Positions 25,730 to 34,184 of a stretch of DNA of 64,000 nucleotides are shown here, piece after piece. Source of the DNA: Pseudomonas thivervalensis (lineage in GTDB: Bacteria > Pseudomonadota > Gammaproteobacteria > Pseudomonadales > Pseudomonadaceae); assembly GCF_001269655.1 (NCBI RefSeq), contig NZ_LHVE01000020.1, positions 310,001 to 374,000 of the forward strand, in the 5' to 3' direction. The notes beneath the pieces are model-generated. The model did no database searches. It was given only the letters and a program-made list of their open reading frames with translations, and was not told the origin of the DNA. The number at the start of each line of letters is the position of its first letter. Position 1 is the first letter of the stretch. A program made the position numbers and the translations under genes.

Positions 25730-27106
25730 ATGTCGGTACCCCCGCGTGCCGTTCAGCTTAACGAAGCGAACGCGTTCCTTAAGGAACATCCTGAGGTTCT
25801 GTACGTTGACCTTCTGATTGCGGATATGAATGGTGTGGTGCGCGGCAAGCGCATAGAACGCACCAGCCTCCACAAGGTTTACGAGAAAGGCATCAACCTG
25901 CCGGCCTCCTTATTTGCTCTGGATATCAATGGCTCTACGGTGGAAAGCACCGGCCTGGGCCTGGACATCGGCGATGCCGACCGGATCTGTTATCCAATCC
26001 CTGACACCCTGTGCAACGAGCCTTGGCAGAAGCGCCCTACCGCGCAACTGTTGATGACCATGCACGAACTCGAAGGCGAACCTTTCTTCGCCGACCCGCG
26101 TGAAGTCCTGCGCCAGGTCGTGACCAAGTTCGATGAACTGGGCCTGACCATCTGCGCCGCATTCGAGCTGGAGTTCTACCTGATCGACCAGGAGAACGTG
26201 AATGGACGCCCACAACCGCCTCGCTCGCCGATTTCCGGCAAACGCCCGCATTCGACCCAGGTCTACCTGATCGATGACCTCGACGAATATGTCGATTGCC
26301 TCCAGGACATTCTGGAAGGGGCCAAGGAGCAAGGCATTCCCGCCGACGCGATCGTCAAGGAAAGTGCCCCGGCGCAGTTCGAAGTGAACCTGCACCACGT
26401 GGCCGATCCGATCAAGGCCTGCGACTACGCGGTCCTGCTCAAGCGCCTGATCAAGAACATCGCCTACGACCATGAAATGGACACGACCTTCATGGCCAAG
26501 CCGTATCCGGGCCAGGCAGGCAACGGGTTGCACGTCCACATTTCGATTCTGGATAAAGACGGCAAGAATATCTTTGCCAGCGAGGATCCCGAGCAGAACG
26601 CCGCACTGCGTCACGCGATCGGCGGTGTGCTCGAGACCCTGCCCGCGCAGATGGCTTTCCTCTGCCCGAACGTCAACTCCTACCGTCGTTTCGGCGCGCA
26701 GTTCTATGTGCCGAACTCGCCGACCTGGGGCCTGGACAACCGCACCGTGGCCTTGCGCGTGCCGACCGGCTCGGCCGATGCCGTGCGCTTGGAACACCGC
26801 GTCGCCGGCGCCGATGCCAACCCGTACCTGCTGATGGCCTCCGTGCTGGCCGGCGTGCACCATGGCCTGGTCAACAAGATCGAGCCCGGTGCGCCGGTGG
26901 AAGGCAACAGCTACGAGCAGAACGAGCAGAGCCTGCCGAACAACTTGCGCGATGCCTTGCGCGAGCTGGACGACAGCGAAGTCATGGCCAAGTACATCGA
27001 TCCGAAATACATCGATATCTTCGTAGCCTGCAAGGAAAGCGAGCTGGAGGAGTTCGAACACTCCATCTCCGACCTCGAGTACAACTGGTACCTGCATACC
27101 GTGTAA
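25730..27106 (+). CDS. spuI: SpuI, glutamine synthetase-family gamma-glutamylpolyamine synthetase
   Basis: 458 residues and a paralogue of SpuB encoded divergently. It shows VDLLIADMNGVVRGKRI, AAFELEFYLID, ESAPAQFEVNLHH, MAKPYPGQAGNGLHVHIS and RRFGAQFYVPNSPTWGLDNR with RLEHRVAGADANPYL, the GS active-site set. The family member in P. aeruginosa takes part in the gamma-glutamylation route for polyamines and diamines. A strong terminator follows within 20 bases, so it is a single-gene transcript. Confidence 0.92.
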   Translation: MSVPPRAVQLNEANAFLKEHPEVLYVDLLIADMNGVVRGKRIERTSLHKVYEKGINLPASLFALDINGSTVESTGLGLDIGDADRICYPIPDTLCNEPWQKRPTAQLLMTMHELEGEPFFADPREVLRQVVTKFDELGLTICAAFELEFYLIDQENVNGRPQPPRSPISGKRPHSTQVYLIDDLDEYVDCLQDILEGAKEQGIPADAIVKESAPAQFEVNLHHVADPIKACDYAVLLKRLIKNIAYDHEMDTTFMAKPYPGQAGNGLHVHISILDKDGKNIFASEDPEQNAALRHAIGGVLETLPAQMAFLCPNVNSYRRFGAQFYVPNSPTWGLDNRTVALRVPTGSADAVRLEHRVAGADANPYLLMASVLAGVHHGLVNKIEPGAPVEGNSYEQNEQSLPNNLRDALRELDDSEVMAKYIDPKYIDIFVACKESELEEFEHSISDLEYNWYLHTV

Positions 27107-27124
27107 GCGGTTGCGGTAAAAAAG

Positions 27125-27160
27125 AAACGCCGCAGGCCTTATGGCCTGTGGCGTTTTTTT
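27125..27160 (+). terminator. rho-independent terminator of spuI
   Basis: AACGCCGCAGGCC / GGCCTGTGGCGTT stem with a TTAT loop, followed by a run of seven T, 20 bases after the stop codon. Confidence 0.93.
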
Positions 27161-27179
27161 ATGTCTGCCGCCGAACATT

Positions 27180-27336
27180 GTGGCGAGGGAGCTTGCTCCC
27201 GCTGGGTCTGTAGGAGCTGACGAGCGAAGCGAGGCTGCGATCCTTTCACTACCCATTGAGTCTGGAGCGAAAGATCAAAAGATCGCAGGCTTCGCCAGCT
27301 CCTACAAAGCCCAGCGGGAGCAAGCTCCCTCGCCAC
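27180..27336. repeat. composite nested palindrome (outer GGCGAGGGAGC arms, inner GTAGGAGCTG element), copy 3
   Basis: Outer arms GTGGCGAGGGAGCTTGCTCC at the left and its inverted partner ending CTCCCTCGCCAC at the right, each continuing as GCTGGG/CCCAGC, enclose an inner GTAGGAGCTGACGAG ... CTTCGCCAGCTCCTAC element at 27209-27306. The copy at 49378 has the same build with the inner part flipped. Confidence 0.9.
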
Positions 27337-27419
27337 AGGATTTGCTCTCCTCACAAGTCCAGGTATGGACCATCCGCCCGCTCTGCGTACAATGCCCGGC
27401 AGCCCCGCAGGAGACGTCC

Positions 27420-28052
27420 ATGACGCGCATCGCCACACCCCGCAAACCCCGCGCACGCAGCCAGGCCCGGATCGACACCATTCTCGATGCCGCCCGTACG
27501 CTGCTTGCCGCCGAAGGCGTGGCCAGCCTGTCGATCTACAGCGTCGCCGAGCGCGCCGGGATCCCGCCCTCTTCCGTGTACCACTTCTTCGCCAGCGTCC
27601 CGGCCCTGCTCGAAGCCTTGACCGCCGACGTCCACGCGGCCTTCCGCGCCGCCCTTCAAGCACCGATCGACCACGCAGCGCTGAACCACTGGCATGACCT
27701 GTCACGGCTGGTGGAACAACGCATGCTCGCCATCTACAGCCAGGACGCCGCCGCTCGCCAGTTGATCCTGGCCCAGCACGGCCTGACCGAAGTCACCCAG
27801 GCCGACCGCCAGCACGACCTCGAGCTGAGCGACTTGATGCACAAGGTCTTCGACCACCATTTCGCCCTGCCACCCCTGCCGGACGATGTCGATGTGTTCG
27901 CCCTGGCCATGGAACTGGGCGACCGCGTCTACGCCCGCTCGGTCCAACAACACGGCCAGATCACACCACGCATGGCCGAAGAAGGCATGCGGGTGTTCGA
28001 CGCGTACCTGGGGCTGTATCTGCCGCCGTACCTCCCCAAGCGCTCTTATTGA
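27420..28052 (+). CDS. TetR-family transcriptional regulator
   Basis: 210 residues. The N-terminal helix-turn-helix (RIDTILDAARTLLAAEGVAS, SIYSVAERAGIPPSSVYHFF) is a standard TetR domain; the C-terminal ~130 residues are the ligand/dimer domain with no recognised ligand. The ATG at 27420 follows CAGGAG. The longer upstream reading is repeat DNA. In P. aeruginosa the TetR gene aguR lies beyond spuI, so this could be its counterpart, but the agu genes are not present here and I cannot confirm it. It may control the spu genes or itself. Confidence 0.85.
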   Translation: MTRIATPRKPRARSQARIDTILDAARTLLAAEGVASLSIYSVAERAGIPPSSVYHFFASVPALLEALTADVHAAFRAALQAPIDHAALNHWHDLSRLVEQRMLAIYSQDAAARQLILAQHGLTEVTQADRQHDLELSDLMHKVFDHHFALPPLPDDVDVFALAMELGDRVYARSVQQHGQITPRMAEEGMRVFDAYLGLYLPPYLPKRSY

Positions 28053-28158
28053 TCGTTCCCACGCTCCGCGTGGGAATGCAGCCAGGGACGTTCTGCGTCA
28101 CCAAGAGCCGAACGCGGAGCGTCCGTAGAGGCGTGACCACGCGGAGCGTGGGAACGAT
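28051..28158 (+). repeat. 108-bp inverted-repeat element (GATCGTTCCCACGC ends), copy A
   Basis: Starts GATCGTTCCCACGCTCCGCG and ends CGCGGAGCGTGGGAACGAT, with further internal palindromes (GGGACG...CGTCC). It overlaps the stop codon of the TetR gene by two bases. A second copy lies at 33083 in inverted orientation, with the ssu operon in between. Confidence 0.9.
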
Positions 28159-28205
28159 AAGCCCCGAAGGGCTCACGCCATCCGGGGCTGCGGGTCAAGC
28201 ATCGT

Positions 28206-28421
28206 TCACAATTTGGCGATAGACACCTCGGTGGATTTGACGAAGGCAATCACTTCGCTGCCGATCGCCAGTTCTAGCTCCTTGACCGAGCGGGTGGTGA
28301 TGACCGACGTGACGATGCCGGAGGCGGTCTGCACGTCGATTTCCGAGAGCACGTCGCCTTCGACGATTTCCTTGATGGTGCCTTTGAACTGATTGCGTAC
28401 GTTGATGGCTTTGATAGTCAT
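28206..28421 (-). CDS. ssuF: SsuF, molbindin-like TOBE-domain protein
   Basis: 71 residues, a single Mop/TOBE domain (INVRNQFKGTIKEIVEGDV, SEIDVQTASGIVTSVITTRS, LAIGSEVIAFVKSTEVSIA). Molbindins bind molybdate or related oxyanions as hexamers. In P. putida the sixth gene of the sulfonate operon ssuEADCBF encodes this protein and is needed for sulfonate use, although its mechanism is unclear. It lies 25 bases after ssuB, in the same order here. Confidence 0.9.
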   Translation of the reverse strand: MTIKAINVRNQFKGTIKEIVEGDVLSEIDVQTASGIVTSVITTRSVKELELAIGSEVIAFVKSTEVSIAKL

Positions 28422-28446
28422 GGTGTCGATTCCTGTCTGGATGAAG

Positions 28447-29253
28447 TTATTGCGCCCAACGCAATTGCGTAGGCAAGGGTGAAACGGGTTCGGGTTCCGG
28501 CGGTTGGCCGGGCAAGGACAACACACGGTTGAGGACTTCGGTTTCCAGGCTCGCCAGGCGATGAGAGCCGCGAACCCGTGGGCGTGGCAGATCAATGGAC
28601 AGGTCGAGGCCGATCTGGCCGTCTTCGATCAGGATCACCCGGTCGGCAATCGCCACCGCCTCGCTGACGTCGTGGGTTACCAGCAACACGGTGAAACCGT
28701 GCTGCTGCCAGAGGTTTTCGATCAGTTGCTGCATCTCGATGCGGGTCAGGGCGTCCAGCGCTCCCAAGGGTTCGTCGAGCAGCAACAGGCGCGGCTGATG
28801 AATCAACGCACGGGCCAGAGCCACCCGTTGCTTCTGGCCGCCGGACAACGCCGCCGGCCACTCATGGGCGCGGTCGGCCAAGCCGACGGCTTCCAGTGCC
28901 TGCAAGGCCTGAGGCCGCCAGTTGCCCTTGAGCCCGAGGCCAACGTTGTCGATGATTTTTTTCCAGGGCAGCAGACGCGCCTCCTGGAACATCAACCGCG
29001 TGTCCTGCTGCGCCGCGCTCAACGCTGCCGAGCCCGCCAGCAGTTGGCCGTCGGTGGGTTGATCGAGACCGGCCAGCAACCGCAGCAAGGTACTTTTGCC
29101 ACAGCCGCTGCGACCGACCACGGCCACGAATTGCCCAGCCGGGATATGCAGGTCGATGTCGCGCAATACCTGGCGCGTACCGAAGGTTTTTTGCAGCTTG
29201 CGCACCGCCAGTGGAATGCCACGTAGCAGGCGCGGAGGTTGTTGGGCGGTCAT
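28447..29253 (-). CDS. ssuB: SsuB, aliphatic sulfonate ABC transporter ATPase
   Basis: 268 residues. Walker A GRSGCGKST (about 50), signature LSGGQKQRVALA, Walker B LLLLDEPLGALD and H-loop VTHDVSEAVAIADR are intact. The short Q-loop region DTRLMFQEARLLPWKKI is typical of the nitrate/sulfonate/taurine importer subfamily. The start overlaps the ssuC stop by four bases. Confidence 0.93.
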   Translation of the reverse strand: MTAQQPPRLLRGIPLAVRKLQKTFGTRQVLRDIDLHIPAGQFVAVVGRSGCGKSTLLRLLAGLDQPTDGQLLAGSAALSAAQQDTRLMFQEARLLPWKKIIDNVGLGLKGNWRPQALQALEAVGLADRAHEWPAALSGGQKQRVALARALIHQPRLLLLDEPLGALDALTRIEMQQLIENLWQQHGFTVLLVTHDVSEAVAIADRVILIEDGQIGLDLSIDLPRPRVRGSHRLASLETEVLNRVLSLPGQPPEPEPVSPLPTQLRWAQ

Positions 29254-30032
29254 GCGGCACCTCCCTTGTTCACTTGGTAGGCTGGGTGCCAGCGTAGCCA
29301 GACCCGCTCAAGTCCACGGGCAGCCAGGTCGGCCAATTTGCCCAGCACGGCGTACAGGAGAATCGCCAGCACCACCACATCGGTTTGCAGGAACTCCCGG
29401 GCATTCATCGCCAGGTAACCGATACCAGAGCTGGCCGAGATGGTTTCCGCCACGATCAGCGTCAGCCACATGAAACCCAGGGCAAAGCGCACACCCACCA
29501 GGATCGAAGGCAAGGCGCCCGGCAGGATCACCTGGCGAAACAGGCTGAAGCCGGACAAGCCGTAGCTGCGGGACATTTCCACCAGCGCCGGGTCGACGTT
29601 GCGGATGCCGTGGTAGGTGTTGAGATAGATGGGAAACAACGTGCCCAGCGCCACCAGGAAAATCTTCGCCGACTCGTCGATGCCGAACCACAGGATCACC
29701 AGCGGAATCAGCGCCAGGTGCGGGACGTTCCGCACCATCTGCACGGAGCTGTCCAACAGGCGCTCGCCCCATTTCGACAGACCGGTGATGAAGCCCAGGG
29801 CCAGGCCGATGCCGCCGCCGATCAGGAAGCCCACCGCTGCCCGCCAACCGCTGATTGCCAGGTGGGTCCAGATCTCGCCGCTGCGCACCAGGCTGACCCC
29901 GGCTTCGATCACTGCCACCGGTGCCGGGAGGATGCGCGTGGACAACCAGCCGGCCGACACCGACAGTTGCCAGACCGCCAGCAACAGCAGCGGCACCGCC
30001 CAGGGCGCGAGGTTGTGGATGATTTTTTTCAT
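29250..30032 (-). CDS. ssuC: SsuC, aliphatic sulfonate ABC transporter permease
   Basis: 260 residues, about six membrane segments. The EAA loop is ALVEMSRSYGLSGFSLFRQV around residue 155, of the SsuC/TauC/NrtB subfamily. I chose the ATG at 30032 (GAGGCGG upstream); the reading remains open a further 19 codons into the ssuD end but lacks a site. It works with SsuA and SsuB to bring in alkanesulfonates when sulfate is scarce. Confidence 0.93.
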   Translation of the reverse strand: MKKIIHNLAPWAVPLLLLAVWQLSVSAGWLSTRILPAPVAVIEAGVSLVRSGEIWTHLAISGWRAAVGFLIGGGIGLALGFITGLSKWGERLLDSSVQMVRNVPHLALIPLVILWFGIDESAKIFLVALGTLFPIYLNTYHGIRNVDPALVEMSRSYGLSGFSLFRQVILPGALPSILVGVRFALGFMWLTLIVAETISASSGIGYLAMNAREFLQTDVVVLAILLYAVLGKLADLAARGLERVWLRWHPAYQVNKGGAA

Positions 30033-30039
30033 GGCCGCC

Positions 30040-31188
30040 TCAGCTCTGGGACGCGGCTTTGGGCAGGATGTCGTTGGCGACCATTTCACCGAACGGGCTC
30101 ACATAACCCTGGCTTTTCGGCAGCTCCGGGCGCTCCACGTCCAGGTGTGGAAACAACAGTTCCGCCACGCGATAAGACTCTTCCAGGTGTGGATAACCGG
30201 AGAAGATGAAGGTGTCGATGCCAAGGTCGGCATACTCCTTGACCCGCGCCGCCACGGTCGGGCCATCGCCCACCAACGCCGTACCGGCACCGCCGCGTAC
30301 CAGGCCGACACCGGCCCAGAGGTTGGGGCTGACTTCCAGCTTGTCGCGACGGCCACCATGCAGCGCGGCCATGCGTTGCTGGCCCACCGAGTCGAAACGC
30401 GCCAGGGAAGCCTGGGCACGGGCGATGGTGTCGTCGTCCAGGTGGGAGATCAGCCGATCCGCCGCTTGCCAGGCCTCGGCGTTGGTTTCCCGCACGATCA
30501 CATGCAGGCGGATGCCGAAGCGCACGGTACGCCCAAGCTTCGCGGCCTTGGCGCGTACTTGTTCGATTTTCTGCGCGACGGCTGCGGGCGGCTCGCCCCA
30601 GGTCAGCACCATTTCCACTTGCTCGGCCGCCAGGTCCTGGGCGGCTTCCGACGAACCGCCGAAATACAGCGGCGGACGCGGTTGCTGGATCGGCGGATAG
30701 AGCAGCTTGGCGCCCTTCACGCTGATGTGCTCACCGTCGTAATCGACGGTCTCGCCTTCCAGCACCCGGCGCCAGATGCGGGTGAATTCCACCGACGCCT
30801 GGTAGCGTTGTTCGTGGTCGAGGAACAGGCCATCGCCGGCCAGCTCATCCGGGTCGCCGCCGGTCACCAGGTTGAACAACGCCCGCCCGCCGGACAACCG
30901 GTCGAGGGTCGCAGCCTGACGCGCCGCCACCGTCGGGGAAATGATCCCGGGGCGCAGGGCGACAAGGAATTTCAGGCGCTGGGTCACGGGAATCAACGAA
31001 GCGGCCACCAGCCAGGAGTCCTCGCAGGAACGTCCGGTGGGGATCAGCACACCGCCGAAACCCAGGCGATCCGCCGCTTGGGCGACCTGCTGCAGGTAAC
31101 CGTGATCGACGGCGCGAGCGCCTTCGGCAGTGCCAAGGTAATGGCCGTCGCCGTGGGTAGGCAGGAACCAGAAAATATTGAGGCTCAT
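30040..31188 (-). CDS. ssuD: SsuD, FMNH2-dependent alkanesulfonate monooxygenase
   Basis: 382 residues, a bacterial luciferase-like TIM barrel. It starts MSLNIFWFLPTHGDGHYLGT and carries the family stretches VLIPTGRSCEDSWLVAASL, KFLVALRPGIISPTVAARQA and NLVTGGDPDELAGDG. The enzyme uses reduced flavin from SsuE and oxygen to split alkanesulfonates into aldehyde and sulfite. Normal length, fourth-to-last gene in the operon. Confidence 0.96.
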   Translation of the reverse strand: MSLNIFWFLPTHGDGHYLGTAEGARAVDHGYLQQVAQAADRLGFGGVLIPTGRSCEDSWLVAASLIPVTQRLKFLVALRPGIISPTVAARQAATLDRLSGGRALFNLVTGGDPDELAGDGLFLDHEQRYQASVEFTRIWRRVLEGETVDYDGEHISVKGAKLLYPPIQQPRPPLYFGGSSEAAQDLAAEQVEMVLTWGEPPAAVAQKIEQVRAKAAKLGRTVRFGIRLHVIVRETNAEAWQAADRLISHLDDDTIARAQASLARFDSVGQQRMAALHGGRRDKLEVSPNLWAGVGLVRGGAGTALVGDGPTVAARVKEYADLGIDTFIFSGYPHLEESYRVAELLFPHLDVERPELPKSQGYVSPFGEMVANDILPKAASQS

Positions 31189-31212
31189 GGAGTGGTCTCC
31201 TAAGGGATCGAA

Positions 31213-32178
31213 TTACTGCGCGTTCGCAACGGCCGCCGGCGGCGTCCAGATCACGTCCTTGATACTCAAGGGCTTGGGAATCAATTTGAGCTGGTAGAAG
31301 CTGTCGGCGATTGTCTGCTGCGCCGCCACCACCTCCGGCGTGAGGAACAACGCCCCGTAGCCTTGGCGCTTCACCGACGTCAGGGTGATGTCCACCGGCA
31401 GGCCGAGCAGCGGCGATACTTGCTTGGTCACGTCTTCAGGGTTGGCCTTGGACCACTCCCCCACTGCCCGCACTTCCTCCACCAGGGCGGTAATGACCTG
31501 GGGATTTTTTTGCGCGTAAGGTTTGGTGGCGAGGTAGAACTGGTGGTTATCGACGATGCCTTTGCCGTCACGCAGGGTGCGTGCCTGCAACTGTTGTTCG
31601 GCGGCCGCCTGGTACGGGTCCCAGATCACCCAGGCGTCTACACTGCCCCGTTCGAACGCAGCACGGGCGTCGGCCGGCGGCAGGAAAACCGTCTGGATAT
31701 CGGAATACTTCAGGCCGGCATCTTCCAGTGCCCGCACCAGCAGGTAGTGGACGTTGGAGCCTTTGTTCAGCGCGACTTTCTTGCCCTTGAGGTCTTGTAC
31801 CGATTGGATGGCCGACCCTTTGGGCACGAGGATGGCCTCGCTGGTGGGCGCCGGCGGTTCGTAGGCGACGTAGAGCAGGTCGGCGCCTGCGGCTTGGGCA
31901 AATACCGGCGGGGTCTCACCGGTCACGCCAAAGTCGATGGAACCGACATTCAAGCCTTCCAGCAACTGCGGGCCACCGGGGAATTCGGTCCATTGCACGT
32001 CCACGCCTTGGGCGGCGAGGCGTGTCTCCAGCGAGCCCTTGGCCTTGAGCAGCACCAGGGTGCCGTATTTCTGATAACCGATCCGCAAGGTCTCGGCTTG
32101 AGCTTGGGTGATGACGCCGAGGGACACAGCCGCAGCAAACAGAGCGACCAGCCCGCGACGCAAAATGACAGTGCGCAT
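31213..32178 (-). CDS. ssuA: SsuA, periplasmic aliphatic sulfonate-binding protein
   Basis: 321 residues. A Sec signal peptide (RRGLVALFAAAVSLGVITQAQA) precedes the mature domain ETLRIGYQKYGTLVLLKAKG. Family motifs include EFPGGPQLLEGLNVGSIDFG and DAWVIWDPYQAAAEQQ. It captures sulfonates for SsuBC. The ATG at 32178 follows AGGAGAGG; the longer reading would overlap the ssuE end and is rejected. Confidence 0.94.
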   Translation of the reverse strand: MRTVILRRGLVALFAAAVSLGVITQAQAETLRIGYQKYGTLVLLKAKGSLETRLAAQGVDVQWTEFPGGPQLLEGLNVGSIDFGVTGETPPVFAQAAGADLLYVAYEPPAPTSEAILVPKGSAIQSVQDLKGKKVALNKGSNVHYLLVRALEDAGLKYSDIQTVFLPPADARAAFERGSVDAWVIWDPYQAAAEQQLQARTLRDGKGIVDNHQFYLATKPYAQKNPQVITALVEEVRAVGEWSKANPEDVTKQVSPLLGLPVDITLTSVKRQGYGALFLTPEVVAAQQTIADSFYQLKLIPKPLSIKDVIWTPPAAVANAQ

Positions 32179-32269
32179 GGCGCCTCTCCTTTTTGCTGTG
32201 GGGTTTTGGCTGCACCTGCTGGGCCGTTGGCGGCTGAGTAAGGTGAGTTGAATCAGGGTTGTTCGGGGT

Positions 32270-32863
32270 TCAAATGCTCCAGCGAGCACTCAACAAACGT
32301 TCGTTCAATACACGGGGGTCCAGCGGCCTGGGCCGCCGGGCCATGGCGCTGTAAAACTGTTCCAGCGCCTCGTCCAGGCGCTGTTGCAAGGCCGGCGCCA
32401 ATTGCGCCTGGCCGCTGCCTTCGCCGTACGCGATCTGGTTGTCTTCGGCAAAGATCCCATGGAGCATTTCCTGGGCCTTGAGCGCCGACAACACCGGCTT
32501 GAGGGCGTAATCCACCGCCAGCATGTGGGCGATGCTGCCGCCGGTTGCCATCGGCAACACCACTTTGTGGGCCAGGGCCCGTTCAGGCAGCAGGTCCAGC
32601 ACGGTCTTCAGCGCACCGGAAAAAGACGCCTTGTACACCGGCGTGGCGATCACCAGGCCGTCGGCGTTTTCGATCTGCTGGAGCAGGTCGACCACCTTCG
32701 GGCTATCGAAACGGGCGTGGAGCAGATCTTCGGCCGGGAAATCGCGCACCTGATAACTCACCACCTCCACACCTTGCTGCTGCAACCAGCGTTGCGAGCG
32801 TTCCAGCAGCACCCCGGAGCGGGAGCGTTGGCTGGGACTGCCACCGAGTGAGACGACCAACAT
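32270..32863 (-). CDS. ssuE: SsuE, NAD(P)H-dependent FMN reductase
   Basis: 197 residues, flavodoxin-like fold. Starts MLVVSLGGSPSQRSRSGVLL and has the flavin-binding stretch GLVIATPVYKASFSGALKTV with ALAHKVVLPMATGGSIAHML. It supplies FMNH2 to SsuD. First gene of ssuEADCBF; the preceding AT-rich region should contain the sulfur-starvation promoter. Confidence 0.95.
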   Translation of the reverse strand: MLVVSLGGSPSQRSRSGVLLERSQRWLQQQGVEVVSYQVRDFPAEDLLHARFDSPKVVDLLQQIENADGLVIATPVYKASFSGALKTVLDLLPERALAHKVVLPMATGGSIAHMLAVDYALKPVLSALKAQEMLHGIFAEDNQIAYGEGSGQAQLAPALQQRLDEALEQFYSAMARRPRPLDPRVLNERLLSARWSI

Positions 32864-33210
32864 GCCTACCCTTCCTTAACTGTCACGTGCGATTCGCGGC
32901 GGGCGATCTCGCTGTATGGAGCAAACCATAACAGGGGATTTATATATCTTTAAATCATATTTATTCATTTGGTTATGCAATTTTGAGATATGTGATTGGC
33001 TTTCCTTGGCGCAATAAAAAAAGGCCGTCGAAACGGCCAAAACCCTTGGTGCACAGTCATCTATGCAAGAGCGCGCTTGACTGATCGTTCCCACGCTCTG
33101 CGTGGGAACGCCTCACCGGACGCTCCGCGTTCGGCTTTGGGACGCAGAGCGTCCCTGGCTGCATTCCCACGCAGAGCGTGGGAACGATCATTGCGGGTTC
33201 AGGTTTTGCG
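32864..33210. other. ssuE upstream region
   Basis: 347 bases without a gene. The 32930-33000 part is markedly AT-rich, including TTTATATATCTTTAAATC and TTTATTCATTTGG, and probably holds the ssu promoter and a CysB-type activator site, although no precise hexamers could be fixed. A 107-bp repeat occupies 33083-33189. Confidence 0.55.
33083..33189 (-). repeat. 107-bp inverted-repeat element (GATCGTTCCCACGC ends), copy B
   Basis: Reverse complement of the element at 28051 with few differences: it shares the internal GCAGCCAGGGACG(C/T)TCTGCG and CGAACGCGGAGCGTCC segments. Together the two copies bracket the complete ssuEADCBF operon in inverted orientation. Confidence 0.9.
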
Positions 33211-33849
33211 TCAGCGATTGGGCTGCGGGGTGAGGCGCAGGTAAGGCTTCACGGCACGGTAGCCCTTGGGAAAGCGCTGCTTGAGTTCCTCTTCATCCTT
33301 GAGCGACGGCACGATCACCACTTCATCGCCGTCCTGCCAGTTGGCCGGGGTGGCGACTTTGTAGTTGTCGGTCAGTTGCAGGGAGTCGATCACCCGCAGG
33401 ATCTCGTTGAAATTGCGCCCGGTGCTGGCCGGATAGGTGATGGTCAGGCGAACCTTCTTGTTCGGATCGATCACGAACAATGAGCGCACGGTCAAGGTGT
33501 CGCTGGCGTTGGGGTGGATCAGGTCATACAGGTCCGACACCTTGCGGTCGGCATCGGCCAGGATCGGAAAATTGACCACGGCATTCTGGGTCTCGTTGAT
33601 GTCCTCGATCCACTTGTGGTGCGAATCCACCGGGTCCACCGAGAGGGCAATGGCCTTGACCCCGCGCTGGGCGAACTCGTCCTTGAGCTTGGCGGTGAGA
33701 CCCAACTCGGTGGTGCATACCGGCGTGAAGTCCGCCGGGTGGGAAAACAGCACGCCCCAGCTGTCGCCGAGCCATTCGTGGAAGCGAATCTTGCCGGCGC
33801 TGGAATCCTGTTCGAAGTCGGGGGCGATGTCGCCGAGTCTGAGGCTCAT
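33211..33849 (-). CDS. lsfA: LsfA, 1-Cys peroxiredoxin (Prx6 family)
   Basis: 212 residues. The peroxidatic cysteine is in FSHPADFTPVCTTELG (Cys about 45), and the long C-terminal domain after residue 150 (NFNEILRVIDSLQLTDNYKV) is that of Prx6-type one-cysteine enzymes. It reduces peroxides. LsfA is known in Pseudomonas as a sulfate-starvation-induced protein and sits beside the ssu operon in P. putida, as here. CAGGAG precedes the ATG. Confidence 0.94.
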   Translation of the reverse strand: MSLRLGDIAPDFEQDSSAGKIRFHEWLGDSWGVLFSHPADFTPVCTTELGLTAKLKDEFAQRGVKAIALSVDPVDSHHKWIEDINETQNAVVNFPILADADRKVSDLYDLIHPNASDTLTVRSLFVIDPNKKVRLTITYPASTGRNFNEILRVIDSLQLTDNYKVATPANWQDGDEVVIVPSLKDEEELKQRFPKGYRAVKPYLRLTPQPNR

Positions 33850-34184
33850 GGTGCGGCTCCTGGATGAGTTGTTGTGAGCCCAGACTTTGCACCGGTTTTG
33901 ATTGCTTTAAAAAGAATGAATATCCATTTATCTAGATCAATAGTGAATATAAAAAACTGTTCACTGGCGCCATTTCGCATACCGGCACAAGATCGTCAAC
34001 GAGGTTCGAGAAGGCCTCGAGTTGCTGAAAAGAGGAGAGGTTTCGAGAAGGGCTACAGGGGTGGGCCTGACTCGAAAACGCAAAGCCCCGCCCGGCGTGT
34101 TGCCGGGCGGGGCTTTTTTTGTTTTGTACCCACACTACGGAAATTATTGACGCGATTTCAGGACGAGCGGCTAGGATAGGCAGC
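33850..34184. other. gap between lsfA and the toxin-antitoxin genes
   Basis: 335 bases between two divergent genes. An AT-rich part (33895-33955) probably carries the lsfA promoter. A complete terminator hairpin at 34082-34120 has no gene ending at it on either strand. The stretch 33960-34080 could be a small RNA or the remains of a displaced sequence; no protein is supported. Confidence 0.6.
34082..34120 (+). terminator. orphan bidirectional terminator, near-copy of the one at 35043
   Basis: Perfect 13-bp stem AGCCCCGCCCGGC / GCCGGGCGGGGCT with loop GTGTT, preceded by an A-run and followed by seven T. No annotated gene ends here. With upstream AAAACGC it forms a ~46-base direct repeat with 35035-35081 (two differences). 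Confidence 0.9.

Noticed and set aside
28206..28595. 129-residue version of the molbindin gene
   Set aside because: The first 58 codons overlap ssuB and show no family similarity; the 71-residue protein is the normal molbindin length.
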